DNA of 64,000 nt from Gammaproteobacteria bacterium (GTDB taxonomy: Bacteria; Pseudomonadota; Gammaproteobacteria; Pseudomonadales; Azotimanducaceae). Made by a program: the position numbers and the translations under genes. The DNA is taken from positions 62,001 through 126,000 of the forward strand of contig JAUIAV010000001.1 of NCBI GenBank assembly GCA_030425195.1. The letters are read 5' to 3'. The notes below the pieces were generated by a model that was not told the DNA's origin, ran no database searches, and was given only the letters and a program-made list of their open reading frames with translations. Each line of letters starts with the position of its first letter. Positions within the stretch are counted from its first letter, which is position 1. Shown here in pieces: positions 33,929-41,298 of this stretch.

Positions 33929-34444
33929 TCAGCCGATCTTCATCGCCCCCAGAAAATCCCGCTTGCCGAGCGGCACGCCCTTCGAGCGCAGGATGTCGTA
34001 GGCGGTGGTTGCATGGAAGTAGAAGTTCGGCAGGGAGAAGGACAGCGCGAAGTTTTCGTTGGTGAACGGAATTTCGTTACCGCCCAGCTTGAAGACGAGG
34101 GATCCCTGCGCCAGCTCGTTGACGTCCGCCTCACGCATCTCGTTCAGACGTTCCAGCGTGCCCGCCGTCAGCGCCTGCAGCCCTGCGTAGTCTCTCGTCT
34201 CGTAGTTCGGCGGCAGGAATTCACCCGCCTTCATGCCGTTCAGTGCTTCGAGAGAATGATGAGTGATACAGACCACCTGGAAATGGAAGTTCGCCATATC
34301 GTCGATCAGTCGGGACTCCACCACGTCGTCGAGTGCAATGCCCTGTTCCTCGCAGTAGTCCGCACCTTTCTGCAGTACGCCCACGGCGGCAGTCACGATC
34401 TGTGTGTAGGTACCAACGGTAAGGTCATAGAACGAAACCGGCAT
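33929..34444 (-). CDS. DUF1993 family protein
   Basis: Protein of 171 residues with the DUF1993 pattern, a helical bundle related to DinB: SFYDLTVGTYTQIVTAAVG at the start, RLIDDMANFHFQV, GSLVFKLG and the ending LPNFYFHATTAYDILRSKGVPLGKRDFLG. The conserved His in FYFHATTAYDILR and other residues fit a metal site of the DinB type, but the function of the family is not established. No signal peptide; cytoplasmic. It is transcribed alone and divergent from the acyl-CoA-dehydrogenase-like flavoenzyme gene (65-base gap). Confidence 0.88.
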   Translation of the reverse strand: MPVSFYDLTVGTYTQIVTAAVGVLQKGADYCEEQGIALDDVVESRLIDDMANFHFQVVCITHHSLEALNGMKAGEFLPPNYETRDYAGLQALTAGTLERLNEMREADVNELAQGSLVFKLGGNEIPFTNENFALSFSLPNFYFHATTAYDILRSKGVPLGKRDFLGAMKIG

Positions 34445-34509
34445 GAACGCCTCTCCTCCACAATGTCCGGAGCCGCATTTTCACCCATAATGCACGCAAG
34501 GGGGTAGCC

Positions 34510-35658
34510 ATGCAGACCAGCAGGTCGGTGCTCACCGCGACCGGACGTCTCGAGCCCGTGATCCGCGACAATCTGGAAGCGACGGAATCCGCGCGAAGAC
34601 TCGCCGATCCGGTGATCGAGAAAATTGTCGAAACCGGCGTGCACCGGCTCATGCTGAGCGCGGGGGACGGCGGCCTGGAAGCGCCCCTGTCCGATGCTCT
34701 GACCATATACGAACGGCTCGCCGGGATGGATCCGTCCGTCGGCTGGATCGTCTGGAACAACGCTCTGCCCTGTCTGTTCAGCCGTTTTCTGAAACCCGCG
34801 GTCCGGGCCGCCATCTTCGAAGACGGGAAGTCGCTGCATGCTTCGAGTACCCGCCCGAGCGGACGGGCGGTCCACAGCGACGACGGCTACCGGCTGACGG
34901 GCCGCTGGGCGCTGGTCTCCGGATGTGAGCTCGCCCGATGGCTGATCCTGACCGGACTCGTCAGCGATCACGGAACCAGCGGCGACGCCGAGATGCGCTT
35001 TTTCTTCGTCCCCGCGGCAGATGTGGAAATCATCGACACCTGGCACGTGGGTGGACTGAAGGGTACGGGCAGCCACGATATCGCAGCAGCCGGCCTGCAC
35101 GTTCCTTTCGAACACAGTCTGTCGCCGGCCGATGCAGGCACCATGGCGGGCCCCTATGGTCACCTGCCGGTGATCGCTACCCTCAATCTGGGCATGGCGG
35201 CACAGTTCCTGGGCATCGGCCAGGCTGCCGTCGATACCGCCCGGACGATGGCCCTGTCGAAATTCTCACCGTCGCCCGAGCCGGATATGCGGGACCGGCC
35301 GGAGGTGCAGCTGGCCGTTTCCCAGCACACCACCGCCATCACCGCGGCCCGTGACCATCTTCATGCCATCGCAGACAGGTTGTGGGACCAGGCCCTCGCG
35401 CGTACGCCCGCGGATGCCGCCGATCTCGCGGCCGTCTACGGCGCCGGCTGGCATGCCACGCAGACGGCGACCGCCGCGGTGGATGCGCTCTATTCGCTCT
35501 GCGGCACCGCGGCCATCTACCGGGACTGCCTGCTGGAACGTCTCTGCCGCGACCTCCGGGTCATGCGCCAGCACGTGCTCACCCAGCCGCTGTGGCCCAC
35601 GGAAGCGGGCCGGGTGCAGCTTGGTCTTCAGCCGGCCAATCCTCTGTACGCGGTCTGA
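34510..35658 (+). CDS. Acyl-CoA-dehydrogenase-fold flavin enzyme (HsaA-type hydroxylase-like)
   Basis: Protein of 382 residues with the acyl-CoA dehydrogenase fold but without the acyl-CoA dehydrogenase signature loop. LAGMDPSVGWIVWN, GRAVHSDDGYRLTGRW, GLKGTGSHDIAA and the C-terminal ALYSLCGTAAIYRDCLLERLCRDLRVMRQH are those of the group D flavin monooxygenases (HsaA, PigA, indole or phenol hydroxylase relatives). These use reduced FMN/FAD from a separate reductase to hydroxylate aromatic or heterocyclic rings. No reductase gene is next to it. The cupin gene follows 49 bases later on the same strand. Confidence 0.85.
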   Translation: MQTSRSVLTATGRLEPVIRDNLEATESARRLADPVIEKIVETGVHRLMLSAGDGGLEAPLSDALTIYERLAGMDPSVGWIVWNNALPCLFSRFLKPAVRAAIFEDGKSLHASSTRPSGRAVHSDDGYRLTGRWALVSGCELARWLILTGLVSDHGTSGDAEMRFFFVPAADVEIIDTWHVGGLKGTGSHDIAAAGLHVPFEHSLSPADAGTMAGPYGHLPVIATLNLGMAAQFLGIGQAAVDTARTMALSKFSPSPEPDMRDRPEVQLAVSQHTTAITAARDHLHAIADRLWDQALARTPADAADLAAVYGAGWHATQTATAAVDALYSLCGTAAIYRDCLLERLCRDLRVMRQHVLTQPLWPTEAGRVQLGLQPANPLYAV

Positions 35659-35707
35659 CGCCTCGTCTGTTAGCATCGGAACCGGAGCAACAGCACAGGG
35701 GAGTCTC

Positions 35708-36358
35708 ATGGCAGAAGCCATCGATCAGGAGGCGCGTCCATCCGGCGCCGGCAGGTATGTCTCAGAACGGGGTCCGTTCGAAATTTTCGACAACACCCGG
35801 ATCACGCCGCCCGGACTAAAAGGCCCCGTGGACGTGGAAAAAACGGCCGAGTATTTCGAGCACAGTGCTCTGGCTGCGAAGTACGGCGAAGAGCCGGTAC
35901 GGCAGAAGATTGCCGAGATGGCCGAATCCATCCAGGGCGGTGCTGCGACCACGGTGCTGTTCAGCCAGAACGTGCCTAACGGCATGAGCCTGGTTCACGT
36001 CTGGTTCGGGCCCAACTTTCCTCTGTTCGCACACAGCCATCCGCTGTATGGAGACTGTCTCTACTACGTGGTGGCCGGCGAAGCCATCATGGGCCGCAAG
36101 CGCCTCGGCCCGGGTGCAGGGTTCTTCGTTCCGAACGGCCAGCCCTACAAGTACACGGCCGGACCAGCCGGCGTCGAGCTGCTGGAGTTCCGGGCCGGTG
36201 GCGGCGAACCCGGAACCCCCGGCATGAAGCTGGACGAGCATTCGCTGGATTCCATACAGCGGCTCATCGATCGTGCTCGTAAGCACAGTGCCAGCTGGGA
36301 AGCGCCGGAGCACATCGGAGACACCGCCTTCCGCCAGGCGGAGCTCGATTTCTCCTGA
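35708..36358 (+). CDS. Cupin-domain protein
   Basis: Protein of 216 residues; the ATG at 35708 has AGGGGAG six bases upstream. The cupin core is VWFGPNFPLFAHSHPLYGDCLYYVVAGEAIMG with HSHP as metal-binding His pair, then GPGAGFFVPNGQPYKYTAG ending the second motif. The N-terminal 90 residues carry little recognisable structure. Such single-domain cupins act as dioxygenases, isomerases or sugar-binding proteins; none is indicated. It follows the flavin enzyme gene and its stop codon is six bases from that of the AhpD-like gene on the opposite strand. Confidence 0.82.
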   Translation: MAEAIDQEARPSGAGRYVSERGPFEIFDNTRITPPGLKGPVDVEKTAEYFEHSALAAKYGEEPVRQKIAEMAESIQGGAATTVLFSQNVPNGMSLVHVWFGPNFPLFAHSHPLYGDCLYYVVAGEAIMGRKRLGPGAGFFVPNGQPYKYTAGPAGVELLEFRAGGGEPGTPGMKLDEHSLDSIQRLIDRARKHSASWEAPEHIGDTAFRQAELDFS

Positions 36359-36364
36359 CCGGCC

Positions 36365-37003
36365 TCAGTCGTCGGAGTCCACCATGGACATGACGTCCGA
36401 TGCGCCGGCGCCCGGTGCCGGGACCTCGACGATACGGTCGTCCACATCGTCGAACTCCAGACGGAGAGCCCGGCTCATGATGGCGTGCATCATGTAGGTG
36501 CAGGTCACGTAGGTGAACTCGAGAATCTCCTCGTCCGAGAGGTGACGCTTCAGCTCGTCGAAAACCCCTTCGGACACCCGGCCCCGCTGCAGAACCAGGG
36601 CGTCGGTGTAGAAGAGCACGGCCCGCTCCACGTCGGAGAAGCAGCTGGCAATCCCCCACTCGGGGATGGCCTGAATCTGCTCTTCGGTGAATCCCACGTC
36701 CCGGCAGGCCTTGCAGTGCTGCGAGAAAACGAACTGCGAGCCCACTACGTACCCGGCCCGGATCTGACCCAGCTCCCGGAGCTTCGGATCGAGCTTCCGG
36801 TTCGGGCTGCGATAGAACCGGAAGCCTTCGGTGGTATGCACGAAGGCATCGGGGACGATGTTGAAGACCGTCCACCAGTTGCCCGGCGTCCCGGTGGCCG
36901 TGCCCGGCTCCGTGATCGGATCACGGTCCGGGAACAGCGCATCGAAGATGGCGTTGGCGTACTCGTGACCCGCTTCCCGGCCGGCCTGTTTCAATCTCGG
37001 CAT
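36365..37003 (-). CDS. Carboxymuconolactone decarboxylase (AhpD-like) family protein
   Basis: All-helical protein of 212 residues with the AhpD/CMD fold. QHCKACRDVGF contains the CxxC redox pair and GYVVGSQFVFSQH before it is the usual helix; the ending EILEFTYVTCTYMMHAIMSRAL is the C-terminal helix pair. AhpD-like proteins reduce peroxides or disulphides, while others of the family are decarboxylases without CxxC. Redox function is favoured here. The promoter side contains a short tandem repeat (37017-37052). Confidence 0.88.
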   Translation of the reverse strand: MPRLKQAGREAGHEYANAIFDALFPDRDPITEPGTATGTPGNWWTVFNIVPDAFVHTTEGFRFYRSPNRKLDPKLRELGQIRAGYVVGSQFVFSQHCKACRDVGFTEEQIQAIPEWGIASCFSDVERAVLFYTDALVLQRGRVSEGVFDELKRHLSDEEILEFTYVTCTYMMHAIMSRALRLEFDDVDDRIVEVPAPGAGASDVMSMVDSDD

Positions 37004-37016
37004 GAAAAATCCTCCC

Positions 37017-37052
37017 CTGATCTGTGAACTGATCTGTGAATTGGTCTGTGCG
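37017..37052. repeat. Tandem 12-bp repeat (two perfect units, one decayed)
   Basis: CTGATCTGTGAA occurs twice in perfect tandem (37017-37028 and 37029-37040), followed by an imperfect third copy (TTGGTCTGTGCG). It lies immediately upstream of the AhpD-like gene's start codon, in the 53-base gap from the membrane-protein gene. A slippage product that could affect the leader of the AhpD-like mRNA. Confidence 0.75.
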
Positions 37053-37056
37053 CAGT

Positions 37057-37701
37057 TTAGCCCGATCGCCCGGCACGCGCTGCCAGGCGCCAGCTGACGG
37101 TGCAGCCGATCAGGGCGAACACGAGCGCGAGTATGAGTCGCGGGTCTCCGGGATGGAACCAGGGATCCAGCGGAAACGCGATGGTCTTGTGCATCGCGGC
37201 AGTCTTGTAGACGTGGGAACCCCGGAAAGCCGGCTTGGTGGCGATTTCCACCAGGTCCCGACGGCTCCGGTAGCGCATGGCCGCCGCGGCAGTCCAGCTT
37301 TCCATGCCGTGTGCGTTCATGAGATCCATGGCGACGCTGGCCGCGTTGCCGAACAGGACCGGATGTGACGCCCGGGACAGCAGTTCGGGATACATGAACG
37401 CCATGTAGCGGTCCAGCATCTCACTGCTGCTTTCATGCGGCGGCACGCCCGCCATCGCCAGGGGCGTTTCGTACAGATCAATGAGATTGATCATCACGAA
37501 ATCGTCCCCGGTGTCCTCCTCCATGAACCGTTTCAGCAGCGCCCGCATCTCCGGATCGGCGTTGTCGGCCTGAGCATCGAGCCGCTCGAGATAGTGATCG
37601 ATCTCGTCATCCGTCAGCGGTCCATCGAAGGACGTGTACCAGCCGAAGAAGACGGCGTACGTCAGCAGCAGGCCCACCCAGATCCATCGGTTCACGGACA
37701 T
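37057..37701 (-). CDS. Bitopic membrane protein of unknown function
   Basis: Not firmly recognised. The 214-residue product has a transmembrane helix at each end (about 7-23 and 191-207), so the central domain of about 165 residues is on one side, probably the periplasm. That domain has DDFVMINLIDLYETP, DRYMAFMYPELLSRASHPVLFG, RYRSRRDLVEIATKPAF and HVYKTAAMHKTIAFPLDP, a pattern like dimeric ferredoxin-like DUF1330-type proteins, which is my inference. Two membrane anchors on such a domain would be unusual. It is upstream of the AhpD-like gene on the same strand and 21 bases after the PhyH gene. Confidence 0.7.
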   Translation of the reverse strand: MSVNRWIWVGLLLTYAVFFGWYTSFDGPLTDDEIDHYLERLDAQADNADPEMRALLKRFMEEDTGDDFVMINLIDLYETPLAMAGVPPHESSSEMLDRYMAFMYPELLSRASHPVLFGNAASVAMDLMNAHGMESWTAAAAMRYRSRRDLVEIATKPAFRGSHVYKTAAMHKTIAFPLDPWFHPGDPRLILALVFALIGCTVSWRLAARAGRSG

Positions 37702-37722
37702 TCTGATCTCCGTCTGCGCTGA

Positions 37723-38394
37723 CTACCGGGCCTCACCGGCCACCATCCAGGAAAAGCCGTCTTCGAGCACCGGAAGGTCTCCCTGATTCACCATCACCAC
37801 GTCCGGCGTGCAGTAGCGCAGATAGAGGGCGAGACGCGGCGCGGCGCTCCGATTCGGCAGCGAACGATGCAGGAGCCGGCCGCCGAACATCAGCGCATCG
37901 CCACGCCGCATCGGGACCGGGCGGCCATCACCCTCCACGGCCGCACCACGAAGGTCGCCTGCGGAGCGATGCGGCACCAGCCCATGACGATGAGAGCCCG
38001 GCTGCACCCACAGGCACCCGTTCTCCTCGTCGGTATCGTCCAGCGCGATCCAGACCGTCAGATCCGTCGGGGGTTCCAGCTGCCCGTAACCGCTGTCCTG
38101 ATGCCAGGGCACGTCGCTCGAACCGGCGGCTTCCGGACCCTTGCAGATGAACTGCTGATGGGTGAAACAGACATCGGGACCGAGCACCTCCACCGCCAGG
38201 GCCACCTGGGGCCCGCAGACGGCAAACTCCCGGATCACCCGCGAACGATGCACCAGCTGCACCTGCACGGACAGCGGGACCCCGGGTGGTGCGAACCGCT
38301 CGTGTTCCCGGGCGAGCGCCGAGACGGTCTTGTCGTCCACCAGCTGCGGCACGAGCAGATAGCCGTCTTCGGTCAACCGTTGCAGATCGAGCAT
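37723..38394 (-). CDS. Phytanoyl-CoA dioxygenase (PhyH) family oxygenase
   Basis: 2-oxoglutarate/Fe(II) oxygenase of 223 residues; the ATG at 38394 follows a GGAGGGAGGG stretch and the frame upstream is not conserved. Metal ligands: HQD in VPWHQDSGYG and the distal His in RLLHRSLPNRS, with Arg in APRLALYLRY for 2-oxoglutarate. WIALDDTDEENGCLWVQPGSHRHGL is the typical family centre. PhyH homologues in bacteria hydroxylate acyl-CoAs, ectoine or secondary metabolites. It sits in one minus-strand set with the membrane protein and AhpD-like genes, divergent from the crotonase gene. Confidence 0.9.
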   Translation of the reverse strand: MLDLQRLTEDGYLLVPQLVDDKTVSALAREHERFAPPGVPLSVQVQLVHRSRVIREFAVCGPQVALAVEVLGPDVCFTHQQFICKGPEAAGSSDVPWHQDSGYGQLEPPTDLTVWIALDDTDEENGCLWVQPGSHRHGLVPHRSAGDLRGAAVEGDGRPVPMRRGDALMFGGRLLHRSLPNRSAAPRLALYLRYCTPDVVMVNQGDLPVLEDGFSWMVAGEAR

Positions 38395-38525
38395 CAGGTA
38401 TTCCCTCCCTCCGCTTTTTATACCCGCAGTTCGGCCGTCGGTCACCGCGCTTGACGGGGCGGGGGTCGCTGCGTTTTTATTAGTTTCTTGATAAAACTAT
38501 TATCTATCCCGAAGGAGCACCCCCC

Positions 38526-39320
38526 ATGACCGAACCAAAACCCGTCTCCGGCGCCCGCGTCTACAGCGAGACGCACGGACACATCCTCCGGATCGTCATC
38601 GACAACGCGTCCAAGAAGAACGCCTTCGTCCCTTCGATGATGGAGGAACTGTCGGCGGCGCTCACGGAGCTCGATCGGAATCCGGACCTGTGGGTGGGCG
38701 TGCTCTGCGCGGAAGGCGATCATTTCACCGCCGGTCTGGACATGCCCAGGTTCTTCGGCCCGGATGCCGAGCAGCGCGAGCGGCCCGAAGGCAACATCGA
38801 CCCCTTCGGTCTGCAGAACGCCTGCTCGAAACCCGTGGTCACGGCCGTGCAGGGCATCACCTTCACCGTGGGCATCGAGATGATGCTGGCAGGGGACATC
38901 GTGGTGGCCGCGGACAGCTGCCGGTTCTGCCAGATGGAGTCCAAGCGCGGCATCGCCCCGCTCGGCGGCGCTCACTTCCGTTTCATCACCCGGTCCGGAT
39001 GGGGGAACGCCATGTATCACCTGCTGCTGTGTGACGAGTTCGACGCTGCGGAAGCCCTGCGCTGCGGCCTGGTTCAGGAAGTGGTCCCCCACGGCACCCA
39101 GGGGGACCGGGCCATGGAGATCGCGGGACTGATCGCGAAGAACGCGCCTCTCGGCATTCAGGTCACGAAGAAGGCGGGACGCGCCTACATCGAGCAGGGG
39201 GAACGGGCGGCCATCGACATTCTGCCGGAGGTCCGGGAAACGGTGTTCGGCACGGAAGATGCCGCGGAAGGAATCCGATCCTTCATGGAACGGCGGGAGG
39301 CGGTGTTCGCGGGCCGCTGA
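38526..39320 (+). CDS. Enoyl-CoA hydratase/isomerase (crotonase) family protein
   Basis: Crotonase-fold protein of 264 residues preceded by GAAGGAGCA. The oxyanion-hole and CoA-binding segments are present: DNASKKNAFVPSMMEEL, EGDHFTAGLDMPRFF, VTAVQGITFTVGIEMMLAGDIV, MESKRGIAPLGGAHFRF. By eye alignment with rat enoyl-CoA hydratase the first catalytic Glu (E in MESKRG) is retained but the second falls on Tyr (GNAMYHLLLC). Loss of one Glu is common in crotonases that are isomerases, hydrolases or lyases, so simple hydration is not assured. The gene is alone on its strand and ends before a perfect hairpin. Confidence 0.9.
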   Translation: MTEPKPVSGARVYSETHGHILRIVIDNASKKNAFVPSMMEELSAALTELDRNPDLWVGVLCAEGDHFTAGLDMPRFFGPDAEQRERPEGNIDPFGLQNACSKPVVTAVQGITFTVGIEMMLAGDIVVAADSCRFCQMESKRGIAPLGGAHFRFITRSGWGNAMYHLLLCDEFDAAEALRCGLVQEVVPHGTQGDRAMEIAGLIAKNAPLGIQVTKKAGRAYIEQGERAAIDILPEVRETVFGTEDAAEGIRSFMERREAVFAGR

Positions 39321-39335
39321 AGGCGGCGACAGAAG

Positions 39336-39365
39336 ACGCTCGAGGCGCCGCAGCGCCTCGAGCGT
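39336..39365. terminator. Perfect hairpin between convergent genes
   Basis: A 13-bp perfect stem (ACGCTCGAGGCGC and its complement) with a CGCA loop lies midway between the crotonase and P450 stop codons. It has no T-run, but its position and symmetry fit a bidirectional terminator or transcript-protecting hairpin for both converging mRNAs. Confidence 0.65.
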
Positions 39366-39374
39366 GACCGATGA

Positions 39375-40691
39375 TCAGGCCTGCTTACGCGTGACCCGCA
39401 CCGGCATGTGCGTGTAGCCCTTGACGAACGCGGAGAACGTGCGCTCCGGCTCCTCGAGGACCTCGATCTTCTCGAAGCGCTTCAGGATCTCTTCCCAGAG
39501 TACCCTCAGCTGCAGCTCGGCGAGCCGGTTGCCCATGCAGCGGTGCACGCCGAATCCGAAGGACAGATGCTGGCGGGCGTTCTTGCGCTCGATGTCGAGC
39601 TGGTCGGGGTTTTCGAACACCGAGTCGTCACGGTTTCCGGAGACGTACCACATCAGCAGCTGATCGCCTTCTCTGATCTGCCTGCCGCCGATCTCGCAAT
39701 CATGATTCGCCGTGCGCCGCATGTAGGCCAGCGGCGTCTGCCAGCGGATGACTTCCGCCACCATGTTGGGGATCAGCCCGGGATTGGCCACGAGCTTCTC
39801 GAACTGCTCCGGGAACTTGTTCAGGGCATAGACGCTGCCTGACATGGTGTTCCGGGTGGTGTCGTTACCGCCGACGATCAGCAGGATCAGATTGCCCAGG
39901 AACTCCATGGGCTGCATGTCCTTCGTGTCTTCGCCATGCGCGAGCATGGACACCAGATCATCGCCCGGATTCTCCTTACGCTCCTGCCAGAGTCTGGTGA
40001 AGTACTCGAGACAGCCCAGCAGCTCGTCCCGGCGCTGATCGGCGGTCTCGATGATGCCGCCTGGCTGCGGAACCGCGGTGGCCACGTCCGACCAGCGGGT
40101 CAGCTTGCGGCGTTCCGCGAACGGAAAGTCGAACAGGGTCGCCAGCATCATCGTGGTGAGCTCGATGGAGACCTTGTCCACCCAGTCGAAGGCCTCGCCT
40201 TCCGGCAGCGAGTCCAGGACCTTCCCCGTCCGCTCTCGGATCAGCGATTCCATCTTGGCCAGATTGCCGGGTGCCGCCACACCGGCCACCGTCTTACGCT
40301 GCACGTCGTGCACGGGCGGGTCCTGAGCGATGAACATGCTGATGTTCAGCATGCCTTCCGGCAGCTCCGCACCGATCGGCATCCCGAGCGTGATGCCATG
40401 GGCGGAGGAAAAGTTCTCCCAGTCCGTGTCCACGGCCTTGATGTCCTCGTATCGGGACAGGGACCAGAACCGGCCTGCCGAGGAAATCTCGTTGAAGTGC
40501 ACGGGGTCTTCTTCCCGCAGCCGTGCAAAGTATTCCTGCCACTGATTCTGCGCGAACAGAGCCGGCATCACCGGCACGATGTCCTCCAGCGGCACGTCGG
40601 CCGCGGGCGGCATGGGACCTTTGTTTTCCGCCAGCTCGTAGCCGGGCATACGGATCGTCGGTGTTTCTTCCTGGGATACTGCTTCGCTCAT
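39375..40691 (-). CDS. Cytochrome P450, CYP153-like
   Basis: Soluble class I P450 of 438 residues. I-helix GGNDTT (274-279), ExxR as EVIR, and haem loop FGFGVHRCMG with Cys385. Family phrases such as VDKVSIELTTMMLATLFDFP, KLTRWSDVATA, VGGNDTTRN, EVIRWQTPLAYMRRT and MGNRLAELQLRVLWEEILKRF follow the CYP153 pattern, the group of bacterial terminal alkane hydroxylases. It is thus a candidate for medium-chain alkane, fatty acid or terpenoid omega-hydroxylation. No ferredoxin or reductase is near. It is divergent from an HxlR regulator, whose candidate operator overlaps its promoter. A paralogue lies at 12742-14055. Confidence 0.92.
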   Translation of the reverse strand: MSEAVSQEETPTIRMPGYELAENKGPMPPAADVPLEDIVPVMPALFAQNQWQEYFARLREEDPVHFNEISSAGRFWSLSRYEDIKAVDTDWENFSSAHGITLGMPIGAELPEGMLNISMFIAQDPPVHDVQRKTVAGVAAPGNLAKMESLIRERTGKVLDSLPEGEAFDWVDKVSIELTTMMLATLFDFPFAERRKLTRWSDVATAVPQPGGIIETADQRRDELLGCLEYFTRLWQERKENPGDDLVSMLAHGEDTKDMQPMEFLGNLILLIVGGNDTTRNTMSGSVYALNKFPEQFEKLVANPGLIPNMVAEVIRWQTPLAYMRRTANHDCEIGGRQIREGDQLLMWYVSGNRDDSVFENPDQLDIERKNARQHLSFGFGVHRCMGNRLAELQLRVLWEEILKRFEKIEVLEEPERTFSAFVKGYTHMPVRVTRKQA

Positions 40692-40744
40692 CGTGATGCT
40701 CCCTGATCTCTCAGTCTTTTCAGTCAGTTGCAGGTTCCGGAGAT

Positions 40745-40766
40745 AAACGGGCGGAAGGGCCCGTTT
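40745..40766. other. Hairpin in the P450 leader
   Basis: AAACGGGC and GCCCGTTT form an 8-bp stem with a six-base loop in the 147-base gap between the divergent P450 and HxlR genes. On the minus strand it would lie in the untranslated leader of the P450 mRNA, downstream of its proposed promoter; a role in attenuation or stability is a guess. Confidence 0.4.
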
Positions 40767-40796
40767 TCTCCGCTGAAAATGGTGTGTGAATGCCTG

Positions 40797-40832
40797 AATA
40801 TGAGTTGTTTCAGCTAACTAATCAACTAGAAT
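40797..40832. promoter_or_regulatory. Overlapping divergent promoters and dyad of the P450/HxlR pair
   Basis: On the plus strand TTGTTT (40805-40810), 16 bases and TAGAAT (40827-40832) could drive the HxlR gene, leaving almost no leader before its ATG at 40839. On the minus strand TTGATT (40825-40820), 17 bases and CATATT (40802-40797) could drive the P450 gene. The inverted repeat AGTTG-N15-CAACT (40803-40827) covers both, as expected of an HxlR operator. All are predictions from sequence. Confidence 0.5.
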
Positions 40833-40838
40833 CGGGGC

Positions 40839-41291
40839 ATGAAATACAAGTCGTTCGCGCACATGAACTGCTCCCTGGCACAGGCCCTGGAAGTGCTCGG
40901 CGAGCGCTGGACCCTGCTCATCCTGCGCGATGCCTTCAATGGCTCCCGGCGGTTCGACGATTTCCTCTCCCTCGGCATCGCCCGGAATGTGCTCACCGCG
41001 CGGCTGAACACGCTGGTGGACAGGGGCATCCTCGAGAAACGGCCCGTGGACGGCAAATCGTCCGACTATCTCCTGACCCGGAAAGGCCTGGATCTGCAGC
41101 CCGTTCTCCTCTCGCTGACCCACTGGGGCGACAAGCACATGCCCCACGAGGAAGGTCCACGGCTGACGTTCGTCGAGAAGGCTACCGGTGAGCCGATCCG
41201 GGAGATGTCCGCCACCAGCCGGGACGGACGCCCGCTCGGCGCACGGGAGGTTCGAGCCATCCCCGGGCCCGGGCTCGCATCGGGCAGCTGA
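40839..41291 (+). CDS. HxlR-family transcriptional regulator
   Basis: Single winged-helix regulator of 150 residues. MNCSLAQALEVLGERWTLLILRDAFNGSRRFDDFLSLGIARNVLTARLNTLVDRGILEKR is the HxlR/MarR-like core with the Cys near residue 10 that in HypR/QorR-type members can sense thiol stress; the pattern YLLTRKGLDLQPVLLSLTHWGDKHM follows, as in the family. The C-terminal 35 residues are low in complexity. The start codon follows the proposed -10 element by only six bases, so the mRNA may be leaderless. It is divergent from the CYP153-like gene and most likely controls it. The M19 gene eight bases downstream may be co-transcribed. Confidence 0.92.
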   Translation: MKYKSFAHMNCSLAQALEVLGERWTLLILRDAFNGSRRFDDFLSLGIARNVLTARLNTLVDRGILEKRPVDGKSSDYLLTRKGLDLQPVLLSLTHWGDKHMPHEEGPRLTFVEKATGEPIREMSATSRDGRPLGAREVRAIPGPGLASGS

Positions 41292-41298
41292 GGCAGGC

